From positions 1-64,000 of the IMG/VR virus record IMGVR_UViG_3300034954_001540: a DNA stretch of 64,000 nucleotides. One strand, written 5' to 3'. The position numbers were made by a program, and so were the translations under genes. The notes beneath the pieces were generated by a model. It worked only from the letters and a program-made list of their open reading frames with translations. It was not told the origin of the DNA and did no database searches. Below, piece after piece: positions 57,568 to 63,785 of this stretch. The stretch's first letter is position 1; the number at the start of each line of letters is the position of its first letter. Source of the DNA: a virus.

Positions 57568-57688
57568 AGAAAAACGCAAGTGTAAGTATTGTGGCATCAC
57601 TGCCCCTCTTGGGCATCACCGTCCTACCACATGGATGGAGAAGCACGAGTTGAATTGTGCCAGAAACCCTAAGAATAAAGAAGAATGA
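57560..57688 (+). CDS. Tiny C2HC zinc-finger-like protein (42 aa)
   Basis: ATG 57560 overlaps the previous stop by eight bases; the longer in-frame start at 57488 would lie inside the previous gene. The product 'MAEEKRKCKYCGITAPLGHH' then 'RPTTWMEKHELNCARN' has C8-x2-C11-x17-H29-x3-C33, a zinc-binding C2HC pattern. It may bind nucleic acid or a protein partner. Its stop overlaps the next start. Confidence 0.6.
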   Translation: MAEEKRKCKYCGITAPLGHHRPTTWMEKHELNCARNPKNKEE

Positions 57689-58158
57689 AATCCTTTTCCC
57701 AATTCGTAGCAGAGCAAGACAACGTAGATGAAGCCGTTGGTCTAGCAATCGCGAGAGCGATTGATAAGACTAATCCCCCATTGGGTAGACCTTCTAGACG
57801 TAGAGATCTTTCTCATGCTCTGAAGATGAGGGAGGTGCTTAAAGGTGCCAAGAAGAGGAAGGATGATAAGAAAAAATCTCCTGTTAATTTCATGCAGGAT
57901 AAGAAAGAAACAAATGAAGACTGGCAGAAAAAGTCAGGCAAAAACCCTGAAGGCGGATTAAATGAAAAAGGTAGAAAGTCGTATGAGCGTGAAAACCCAG
58001 GAAGCGATCTTAAGGCACCTTCAAAAAAAGTTGGGAACCCTCGTAGAGCGAGCTTTTGTGCGCGAATGAAAGGGATGAAGAGGAAACTCACATCTAAGAA
58101 GACAGCGAGCGATCCTGATAGTAGAATTAACAAATCACTTAGAGCTTGGAATTGTTGA
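57685..58158 (+). CDS. DUF6321-like basic phage protein (157 aa)
   Basis: The C-terminal 67 residues carry the DUF6321 pattern: 'GLNEKGRKSYERENPGSDLK', 'GNPRRASFCARMKGMKRKLT' and 'DPDSRINKSLRAWNC'. Such proteins are found in many phages and lack a known role. The N-terminal 'MKSFSQFVAEQ' resembles the short leader of some T4-like head-associated proteins, and the middle is Lys-rich. The ATG overlaps the preceding stop (ATGA). Strong basicity and two conserved Cys suggest nucleic-acid or metal binding. Confidence 0.75.
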   Translation: MKSFSQFVAEQDNVDEAVGLAIARAIDKTNPPLGRPSRRRDLSHALKMREVLKGAKKRKDDKKKSPVNFMQDKKETNEDWQKKSGKNPEGGLNEKGRKSYERENPGSDLKAPSKKVGNPRRASFCARMKGMKRKLTSKKTASDPDSRINKSLRAWNC

Positions 58159-58169
58159 GGTATTAGATT

Positions 58170-58466
58170 ATGTCAAACGATAAGGAGTTCTCTGACTTTA
58201 AGTTGGAGAGGAAGGAGTGTGAGAAGTGTGGTGCAACTTGGATTAACGGACAACATGTCTGGAGGGGCACAGGTGCTCAGACAAAGGACAGTGAGTTAGA
58301 TCTTGCTGGTCTAGTCTGCAATAAACTTGGCAATCATCAGTGCATCAATCCTAAGAAAGGAGAGGATGGTGGACAGACTTGGGAGTATCGTGCTGGATAT
58401 ATTGATGGTCTGATTAGAGGTAAAACAGACACTATGAAAGAGTTAGGAAAGCTTGACAATTCATAG
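58170..58466 (+). CDS. Conserved-looking Cys-containing protein (98 aa)
   Basis: 'CEKCGATWINGQHVWRG' near the N terminus and 'CNKLGNHQC' further on could together form a four-Cys zinc ribbon. The C-terminal part 'WEYRAGYIDGLIRGKTDTMK' looks helical. It is the last gene before the metabolic cassette and is followed by a 47-base gap. Function unknown. Confidence 0.65.
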   Translation: MSNDKEFSDFKLERKECEKCGATWINGQHVWRGTGAQTKDSELDLAGLVCNKLGNHQCINPKKGEDGGQTWEYRAGYIDGLIRGKTDTMKELGKLDNS

Positions 58467-58481
58467 TATTACTACCTAAAA
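58453..58481 (+). promoter_or_regulatory. Possible sigma-70-type promoter before plastocyanin
   Basis: A perfect TTGACA (58453-58458) lies in the last codons of the upstream gene. It is followed after 18 bases by TAAAAA, a weak -10 (four of six). An AT-rich TATATAAG lies further down. This could give the metabolic cassette host-type early or middle transcription, unlike the TAAATA motifs before structural genes. The -10 match is poor. Confidence 0.25.
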
Positions 58482-58513
58482 ACGTAGCTATATAAGGCAG
58501 TTAGTAACAAGGT

Positions 58514-58837
58514 ATGAAGTTTCTAATTGCTTTTTTCGCTTCAATTTTTCTCGCTGCTCCAGCGTTTGCCGTCGATGTCCAAATGGGATACGACGGTAAT
58601 CTTGTATTTGAGCCTGCCGAGGTTACAATCTCCGCTGGAGAATCAGTCCATTTCGTCAACAACATGTTGCCACCTCACAACGTTATTGTAGAGGATCATC
58701 CTGAATTGGGTCATGAAGCCCTTGCAATGATGCCTGGTGAGGAGTTTGATGTTGCATTTCCTGAAGCAGGGGTGTATACTTATTGGTGCGGTCCCCATAA
58801 AGGGGCTGGTATGATAGGCACTGTAACCGTTGAATAA
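58514..58837 (+). CDS. petE: Plastocyanin
   Basis: The 107-residue product has a signal peptide (MKFLIAFFASIFLAAPAFA, cut near residue 19) for export to the thylakoid lumen. Type 1 copper ligands are complete: H55 ('LPPHNVIVED'), C92, H95 and M100 ('YTYWCGPHKGAGMIGTVTV'). Plastocyanin carries electrons from cytochrome b6f to photosystem I or a terminal oxidase. It is short for plastocyanin, with a compact middle. It is the first gene of a tightly coupled cassette: its stop overlaps the talC start. In the cell it probably maintains electron flow during infection, working with the terminal oxidase encoded two genes later. Confidence 0.95.
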   Translation: MKFLIAFFASIFLAAPAFAVDVQMGYDGNLVFEPAEVTISAGESVHFVNNMLPPHNVIVEDHPELGHEALAMMPGEEFDVAFPEAGVYTYWCGPHKGAGMIGTVTVE

Positions 58838-59493
58838 TGAAAATCTTTTTAGATACTGCTGATGTCTCTGAAATTAAAAAGGCATACAGCACAGGTTTGA
58901 TTGATGGAGTAACAACAAACCCGACACTGATTTTGAGATCGGGGGATACACTTTATAATGTAGCATCAAGACTACTTAAAGAATGTCCAGACTTTATCAG
59001 CGTCTCCACGGAGGTGGTTGCAGAGACAGCTGACGAAATGATTGAGCAAGCAAAAACTTATTTTCCACTAGGTGATGCAGTTACAATCAAAGTCCCTTGC
59101 ACTGTTGAGGGACTGAAAGCATGTAAGATCCTTTCGGATCAAGGCGTCAAGGTCAATGTAACTCTCATCTTCTCAGTGGCACAAGCATTGTTGGCAGCAA
59201 AGGCAGGGGCAGCATATGTCTCTCCCTTTGTTGGTCGCTGCAATGACAACTCATTTAGTGGAGTTGAGTTGGTCCGTGCAATCGCTAATGCATTTAGTGT
59301 GCAGATGATGACCACTGAAATCCTCGCAGCATCACTGCGAGATGTCCATCACGTTTCTCGCTGCTACACATATGGTGCGAGTGTTGTGACTATGCCACCT
59401 AAGGTATTCTGGAAAATGTATGATCATGTGTTGACTAGAGAGGGACTTGATCTTTTCCAAAAAGATTGGGAATCTGCTAATGCAAACACTTAA
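58837..59493 (+). CDS. talC: TalC-type transaldolase
   Basis: The 218-residue product belongs to the short TalC/fructose-6-phosphate aldolase family: 'MKIFLDTADVSEIKK', 'GVTTNPTLILRSG', 'VTIKVPCTVEGLKA' with the Schiff-base lysine K85, 'VNVTLIFSVAQALLAAKAGA' and 'YVSPFVGRCND'. Transaldolase moves a dihydroxyacetone unit between sugar phosphates in the pentose phosphate pathway. Cyanophages carry this short type rather than the longer host enzyme. Its start overlaps the petE stop, and it overlaps the next gene by 14 bases. With zwf and gnd it points to use of the oxidative pentose phosphate pathway for nucleotide synthesis. Confidence 0.95.
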   Translation: MKIFLDTADVSEIKKAYSTGLIDGVTTNPTLILRSGDTLYNVASRLLKECPDFISVSTEVVAETADEMIEQAKTYFPLGDAVTIKVPCTVEGLKACKILSDQGVKVNVTLIFSVAQALLAAKAGAAYVSPFVGRCNDNSFSGVELVRAIANAFSVQMMTTEILAASLRDVHHVSRCYTYGASVVTMPPKVFWKMYDHVLTREGLDLFQKDWESANANT

Positions 59494-59983
59494 TAAATTC
59501 GCAATCGCGATAAGTATCGGTATCCTTGACTTCCTTTATGAAGGTAGGGATTACCAACGTTTCTGGGTGCTTGAGGAAATTGCTCGCGCACCCTATTTTG
59601 CTTTCCTAAGTGTGTTACATCTTCGTGAAAGCATGGGACTTCGTGGTCCTGACCATCTATATTTGATGAAGCAGCACTTCGAGCAGAGCGTCAATGAAAC
59701 TGAGCATCTGGAGTATATGGAAAGTCGGCACGGTAATCGTTATTGGATCGATCGCTTTGTTGCCCGACACCTCGTACTCCTATATTATTGGATCAACGTG
59801 GCTTATTACTGGTTGGCTCCTCGCGCTGCATACCATCTGTCATATGAAATAGAAATCCATGCGGCAACTACATACGGTAAGTATATTGCAAAGAATGGGA
59901 AGGATGAAAAGATCCTTGAGATCTTAAATGATGAATTGCACCACTCAACAGAATTGAAAGAAGCTATGGAGATGATTAAATGA
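59480..59983 (+). CDS. ptox: Plastoquinol terminal oxidase (PTOX)
   Basis: ATG 59480 (MQTLNKFAIA) is chosen; an in-frame ATG at 59447 would lengthen the overlap with talC. The 167-residue product is a di-iron alternative-oxidase-type protein. Ligand motifs are visible: 'LEEIARAPYF' (E32 or E33), 'NETEHLEYM' (E73-x-x-H76), 'SYEIEIHAATTY' (E123 or E125) and 'NDELHHSTE' (E152-x-x-H155). Hydrophobic helices at about 95-115 fit monotopic membrane binding. PTOX passes electrons from plastoquinol to oxygen, which relieves over-reduction and can sustain ATP synthesis without carbon fixation. It lies between talC and gnd, coupled to both by overlap. Confidence 0.92.
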   Translation: MQTLNKFAIAISIGILDFLYEGRDYQRFWVLEEIARAPYFAFLSVLHLRESMGLRGPDHLYLMKQHFEQSVNETEHLEYMESRHGNRYWIDRFVARHLVLLYYWINVAYYWLAPRAAYHLSYEIEIHAATTYGKYIAKNGKDEKILEILNDELHHSTELKEAMEMIK

Positions 59984-61038
59984 AAGTAGGACTTATCGGT
60001 CTCGGACGTATGGGCGAGGGTATGTCTCGCCGTATGATGGCAGCAGGTCATGAAGTCTGGGGATATCGTCGCAACCTAAAGAAAGCAGAAGAGGCATACG
60101 AAAAAGGGTATGTCAGTGGCATCGCTTATGGACTGCAGCAACTGTCTGAAGTAGTGCATAGAGGGACTTCCATTTATGGAGAGAAGTCTGGAGAAACTGT
60201 CTATAAACCAGCAGTTTTTATGATGGTTATTCCAGCAGAATTAGTCGAGGACACACTCAATGAGTTACTACAGTTTTGTAACGAGGGAGATATTATTGTT
60301 GATCATGGCAATAGTAATTTTAAGGATAGCAGGAGGAGGGCAGAGAAACTTGCTAAACTGGGTATCCAATACATTGACTGTGGCACTAGCGGTGGTGTTT
60401 ACGGTTTGGAGCGTGGATACTGTCTTATGGTTGGTGGTACAGATACTGCAGTATCCGTCTGCTCTCCACTCTTTAATGCACTCGCACCAGGAATTGCTGC
60501 TGCCCCACGCACCCGCGATGGCGACTTCGTTAGGCAGTCTGAGTTAGGATGGTTGAGATGTGGTGGTCCTGGTGCAGGACACTTCACTAAGATGGTCCAC
60601 AATGGTGTTGAATATGGCATTATGCAAGCATATGCAGAGGGTTTTAATATCCTTAAAGAGGCTAATGCAGGAAGAGCTTATGTTGCTGAGGGTGATGCCG
60701 AGGTGGCTCCCATGGAATGCCCCGAGGATTATTGCTACGACATTGATGTACCTGAGGTTGCTGAGCTATGGCGTCGCGGTAGCGTGGTTGGGTCTTGGTT
60801 ACTTGATCTTAGTGCGGATGTATTATACGGCAATGGTGAGCTTGATAAGTTTGACGGCGGTGTCTCCGATAGTGGGGAAGGTCGTTGGACTGTGCATACC
60901 GCTGTGGACCTTGGCGTACCCGCCCCTGTATTATCTGCAGCGTTATATGAAAGATTCACTTCCCGTGGTCTAGGGAAGTATGCAAATAAAATCCTTAACG
61001 GGATGCGTTACATGTTTGGAGGACACAACGTACGATGA
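59980..61038 (+). CDS. gnd: 6-phosphogluconate dehydrogenase
   Basis: The 352-residue product has the N-terminal Rossmann motif 'VGLIGLGRMGEGMSRRM', 'DHGNSNFKDSRRRAEKLA', the 'CGTSGGVYGLERGYCLMVGG' substrate loop, 'AGHFTKMVHNGVEYGIMQAY' with the catalytic K-x-x-H-N-G-V/I-E, and 'SDSGEGRWTVHTAVD'. It oxidises 6-phosphogluconate to ribulose 5-phosphate, giving NADPH. It belongs to the shorter bacterial type (about 300-350 residues) rather than the 470-residue type. It overlaps PTOX by four bases (ATGA) and the next small gene by four bases. Confidence 0.95.
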   Translation: MKVGLIGLGRMGEGMSRRMMAAGHEVWGYRRNLKKAEEAYEKGYVSGIAYGLQQLSEVVHRGTSIYGEKSGETVYKPAVFMMVIPAELVEDTLNELLQFCNEGDIIVDHGNSNFKDSRRRAEKLAKLGIQYIDCGTSGGVYGLERGYCLMVGGTDTAVSVCSPLFNALAPGIAAAPRTRDGDFVRQSELGWLRCGGPGAGHFTKMVHNGVEYGIMQAYAEGFNILKEANAGRAYVAEGDAEVAPMECPEDYCYDIDVPEVAELWRRGSVVGSWLLDLSADVLYGNGELDKFDGGVSDSGEGRWTVHTAVDLGVPAPVLSAALYERFTSRGLGKYANKILNGMRYMFGGHNVR

Positions 61039-61262
61039 AACAAACTGAGTCAAATACTCAACTTCTAGAGAGGTTTGAAAAAAGAATCAAACAACTCTCA
61101 GAAGAGCAAGGCAAACTTGATGTTGCCTACCAACGGTGGTTGGAATTGGATGTGATGCTGAATCGTCTGGAAGGATCGAAGCAAGCGATTGAATATCTGG
61201 AGTATGGTAGACTCCCTAATGATGGTCAGCACACTGGCATGGAGGATCATGCACCTAGGTGA
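61035..61262 (+). CDS. Small coiled-coil protein (75 aa) between gnd and zwf
   Basis: The product is helical and charged ('TQLLERFEKRIKQLSEEQGK', 'WLELDVMLNRLEGSKQAIEY'), consistent with a coiled coil. It has no Cys pair, so it is not the Calvin-cycle inhibitor CP12. It is coupled to gnd by an ATGA overlap. Function unknown; a small regulator or chaperone of the cassette is possible but unproven. Confidence 0.65.
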   Translation: MKQTESNTQLLERFEKRIKQLSEEQGKLDVAYQRWLELDVMLNRLEGSKQAIEYLEYGRLPNDGQHTGMEDHAPR

Positions 61263-61380
61263 CTTCTTACTTTGGATCTCAATACCCTTTGTATGTGCCA
61301 CCATCACATTTGGAAGACTTAAAGGTGAAAATGACTATTACGAAACTGACAAATATGACGGAAACGGCACCGCTCACTAG
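61249..61380 (+). CDS. Small single-span membrane protein (43 aa)
   Basis: ATG 61249 follows GGAGG (61241-61245) at close spacing. The product has a hydrophobic segment 'FLLWISIPFVCATITFG' at residues 6-22 followed by an acidic tail with Tyr pairs. The membrane-plus-acidic-tail layout recurs in small genes further right (63255). It overlaps the previous gene by 14 bases and zwf by 50 bases in another frame, which lowers confidence. Confidence 0.45.
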   Translation: MHLGDFLLWISIPFVCATITFGRLKGENDYYETDKYDGNGTAH

Positions 61381-62695
61381 GGGCATTGTTATCTTCGGAG
61401 CAACGGGAGACCTATGCAAGAAGAAACTAATCCCCGCACTATACAAACTCTGGCAGAAGGAATTGCTGCCAGAGAATTTTCTTATCACTGGAAGTGCTAG
61501 GAGAGAGCCTACTACACAGATGTGGAAGGAATCTCTTGGTGACTATCCAGATGATTTTTTACAGAATTTAGACTACCAATGTGCTGATCTGGAGAATGTA
61601 GAGTCTCTTAGGAATCTCCCAGCATACATTGATGACATGACATATTTCCTCTCAGTCCCACCTGAGAGATATGCTGCAGCAATTCAAAATCTAAAGGAGG
61701 CAGGTTGCCTTGAAGACCCAGAAAGATCCCGTGTGGTTGTGGAGAAACCCTTTGGGCACGATTATAAATCTGCTCATCATCTACAGTCAGTGGTGGAGCG
61801 ACATCTACGCGAAAAACAAATTTATCGCATTGACCATTATCTCGGTAAAGATACTGTTAATAACATTATCACCACTCGCTTTGGTAATATTCTACTGGAG
61901 CCGCTATGGAATAGGGACTATGTAGAAGAGATTCAGATCTTTGCATCCGAGACAATCGGATGTGAGGGTAGATCACAATACTATGAAACCGCAGGTGCAG
62001 TAAGGGACATGCTGCAAAACCATATCCTGCAAGTGTTGGCACTCATTGCCATGGAGCCACCTGTCAAAATGAATGCTAGGGAACTCAGACGTGAGAAGAC
62101 AAAACTATTGTCCGCAACTAGACTTTCCACAGATGTTATCTTAGGTCAATATGAATCCTATAAATCTGAAGACGGTGTTGATCCTAGGAGTCACACTCCT
62201 ACCTATTTTGCTGGCACTCTATTCATCGATAACTGGCGTTGGTCGGGAGTACCTTTTCGTGTCATGACAGGTAAGCAACTACCCTATGCATGTGTTGAGG
62301 TAGTTGTTAAACTCAAGACACCCACTATTCAACTGTACGAGGGGGAGCATGGAGATCGCATTGTCATTAGGCTTCAGCCTAATCCTCATCTGGATATTCG
62401 CATGGATATGAAAACGCCAGGTTTGACAAACTTAGTTGAGCACGCTACACTTACCTATGATTACCCTCAAGAGAGGGCGATTGATGGTTATGAAAAACTG
62501 CTCTACGACGCTATCGAAGGAGATCAAAGTCACTTTATCCATGCTGATGAGGTCATGGAGTCATGGCGCATCGTTGATGATCTTCTTTGCACTGGTGATT
62601 CTTGTCCTATTCGTACAACCCCTTATCTATATAAAGGAGGATGGGGTCCACAATACAAAGTAGATTTCATTACCAACTGGGATTATCCACAATGA
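61331..62695 (+). CDS. zwf: Glucose-6-phosphate dehydrogenase
   Basis: Start ATG 61331 has AAAGGTG seven to ten bases upstream; the frame is open to 61259, and an ATG at 61355 is also possible. The 454-residue product has the nucleotide-binding 'IFGATGDLCKKKLIPALY' (residues 21-38), 'VVVEKPFGHD', and the substrate/active-site motif 'YRIDHYLGKDTVNNI' (RIDHYLGK at 166-173), with 'EPLWNRDYVEEIQI' after it. It commits glucose 6-phosphate to the oxidative pentose phosphate pathway and makes NADPH. It is somewhat shorter than bacterial enzymes (about 490-510). It works with gnd and talC in the same operon. The stop overlaps the next start. Confidence 0.94.
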   Translation: MTITKLTNMTETAPLTRGIVIFGATGDLCKKKLIPALYKLWQKELLPENFLITGSARREPTTQMWKESLGDYPDDFLQNLDYQCADLENVESLRNLPAYIDDMTYFLSVPPERYAAAIQNLKEAGCLEDPERSRVVVEKPFGHDYKSAHHLQSVVERHLREKQIYRIDHYLGKDTVNNIITTRFGNILLEPLWNRDYVEEIQIFASETIGCEGRSQYYETAGAVRDMLQNHILQVLALIAMEPPVKMNARELRREKTKLLSATRLSTDVILGQYESYKSEDGVDPRSHTPTYFAGTLFIDNWRWSGVPFRVMTGKQLPYACVEVVVKLKTPTIQLYEGEHGDRIVIRLQPNPHLDIRMDMKTPGLTNLVEHATLTYDYPQERAIDGYEKLLYDAIEGDQSHFIHADEVMESWRIVDDLLCTGDSCPIRTTPYLYKGGWGPQYKVDFITNWDYPQ

Positions 62696-62892
62696 GAAAC
62701 GAAATTCTTACTGCTCTCAGGACAGACGCTGAGGGCAACATTCAAAAAGCAAGACTCAACATTGAGATCTATCTAAAAAATCCTGTAGGTATCGGTGAGC
62801 ATCCCGATGTCCTCGGTGCTATTCAAGAGCAACTGGATATCATTGCCCACGAGCAAGAGCGCATTGATATGCTGCAGAAATACTTCTCATGA
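62692..62892 (+). CDS. Small helical protein (66 aa), function unknown
   Basis: ATG 62692 overlaps the zwf stop (ATGA); a longer in-frame start at 62641 lies inside zwf. 'MRNEILTALRTDAEGNIQKA', then 'GIGEHPDVLGAIQEQLDIIA' suggests a short helical bundle. It looks like a small protein common in T4-like cyanophages. Its stop overlaps the next start. Coupling to zwf suggests joint expression, not a shared function. Confidence 0.72.
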   Translation: MRNEILTALRTDAEGNIQKARLNIEIYLKNPVGIGEHPDVLGAIQEQLDIIAHEQERIDMLQKYFS

Positions 62893-63059
62893 ATTTCTTC
62901 CATGCTGCAGGACACTTCTCTGCTTGGGTCCTAAATACTTGGTGGACTATGGCAATTCTAGGATGGTCATTGGTCTTCGTGCCTATCATAGGTATGCATC
63001 TTGTCCACAAGTATGGGTGGGAGCATTGGCAACCCTTCACTAAAAAGCATGGAAAATGA
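62889..63059 (+). CDS. Small membrane protein (56 aa)
   Basis: This short frame, ATG 62889 to TGA 63057-63059, overlaps its neighbours by ATGA-type junctions. A hydrophobic helix 'TMAILGWSLVFVPIIGMHLV' (residues 20-39) is flanked by Trp- and His-rich segments ('HAAGHFSAWVLNTWW', 'HKYGWEHWQPF') and ends in a basic tail. One membrane span is likely. Aromatic-rich small membrane proteins may affect host thylakoid or cell membranes; function unknown. A CCTAAATA motif lies within it (62930-62937), probably by chance. Confidence 0.6.
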   Translation: MNFFHAAGHFSAWVLNTWWTMAILGWSLVFVPIIGMHLVHKYGWEHWQPFTKKHGK

Positions 63060-63258
63060 AGAGAGTAGTTTCGGCTACGAGTGGACTATACAGGACATAT
63101 ATCTCCTGTACCACTGTGTATGCGAAACGATTAGGATGTGGCCAGGGGCACCTGCTCGACCAGCAGAAGAGCAGGAGCATCTGAGAATATTGAGAGACGA
63201 GCTATATAAGGGAGTATTAGACTACAAATTTCACCACATGGATGTTGATGAAAAATGA
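63049..63258 (+). CDS. Small soluble protein (69 aa), function unknown
   Basis: ATG 63049 is preferred because it keeps the overlap with the previous gene short (11 bases). The product has 'GYEWTIQDIYLLYHCVCETI', then 'WPGAPARPAEEQEHLRILRD'. It appears helical with two Cys. Its stop overlaps the next start (ATGA). No family recognised. Confidence 0.65.
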   Translation: MENEESSFGYEWTIQDIYLLYHCVCETIRMWPGAPARPAEEQEHLRILRDELYKGVLDYKFHHMDVDEK

Positions 63259-63461
63259 GTGCAAAACTTCTCCTATGTCTAGCACCTCTTGGTATAATTT
63301 TTATTATGATGAAACTTGCTGTTTGGTTGAGTGCCGTTAATGAGGAATCTAATTATGTCATTAGAGAACCTTTACGAAAGCGAGGACCCTTCGTGGCAAA
63401 TCCATATGAGGATGTTGACCAAGAGGAAGAGGAATATGGAGATCGCACAGACTATAGATAA
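63255..63461 (+). CDS. Small membrane protein with acidic tail (68 aa)
   Basis: A hydrophobic N terminus ('KLLLCLAPLGIIFIMMKLAVW') is followed by a polar region and an acidic end ('NPYEDVDQEEEEYGDRTDYR'). It is coupled to the previous gene by an ATGA overlap. The last 107 bases are also coding-like in another frame (gene at 63355). Confidence 0.6.
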   Translation: MSAKLLLCLAPLGIIFIMMKLAVWLSAVNEESNYVIREPLRKRGPFVANPYEDVDQEEEEYGDRTDYR

Positions 63462-63582
63462 GGCACTCAAGGAGTGGTATGGTGAAAGGGGACTTGATGT
63501 GCCCGAGTGGAAGCAATGTAGAAATCCACAATGGTGGACTGACTACCTAAAAGAATTAGGAATAGATCCCCAAAATCCGTGA
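63355..63582 (+). CDS. Small soluble protein (75 aa) overlapping the previous gene
   Basis: ATG 63355 gives 'MSLENLYESEDPSWQIHMRM', then 'MEIAQTIDKALKEWYGERGL' and 'RNPQWWTDYLKELGIDPQNP', which reads like a real folded protein with a conserved-looking Trp-rich end. It overlaps the previous gene by 107 bases. A later start at 63439 (MEIAQTIDK), preceded by GAGGAAGAGGA, would remove most of that overlap, so the start is unsettled. Confidence 0.55.
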   Translation: MSLENLYESEDPSWQIHMRMLTKRKRNMEIAQTIDKALKEWYGERGLDVPEWKQCRNPQWWTDYLKELGIDPQNP

Positions 63583-63785
63583 ATTTATTTTTACGTCCAT
63601 TAGAAGATTACAATGACCCCACTTGGAGCATAATTATCATGCTGATAATGCTCCTTGCTGGGGTATTATATGTTGTTGTCTATATACTAGGTATAGATGA
63701 GCGAGAATCACATGGGAGCCATGACACCCCCGAGCAGGAAGAGCTGCTACACATTCCGAGTGACGGAGATCAATCGTGTTCTTGA
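63579..63785 (+). CDS. Small membrane protein (68 aa), GTG start
   Basis: A GTG at 63579 overlapping the preceding stop by four bases starts the frame. A hydrophobic helix 'IIIMLIMLLAGVLYVVVYIL' at residues 18-37 is followed by a His/Glu-rich tail. One membrane span is likely. The ribosome-binding site is weak. The 3' end overlaps the nuclease-like gene in another frame. Confidence 0.55.
   Translation: MNLFLRPLEDYNDPTWSIIIMLIMLLAGVLYVVVYILGIDERESHGSHDTPEQEELLHIPSDGDQSCS

Noticed and set aside
61035-61262. The small gene between gnd and zwf as the Calvin-cycle inhibitor CP12
   Set aside because: CP12 has conserved Cys pairs and an acidic 'AWD' core; this protein has no Cys and looks like a coiled coil.
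62930-62937. CCTAAATA as a late promoter
   Set aside because: It lies inside a small gene, more than 100 bases from the next start, in a region with non-structural genes.
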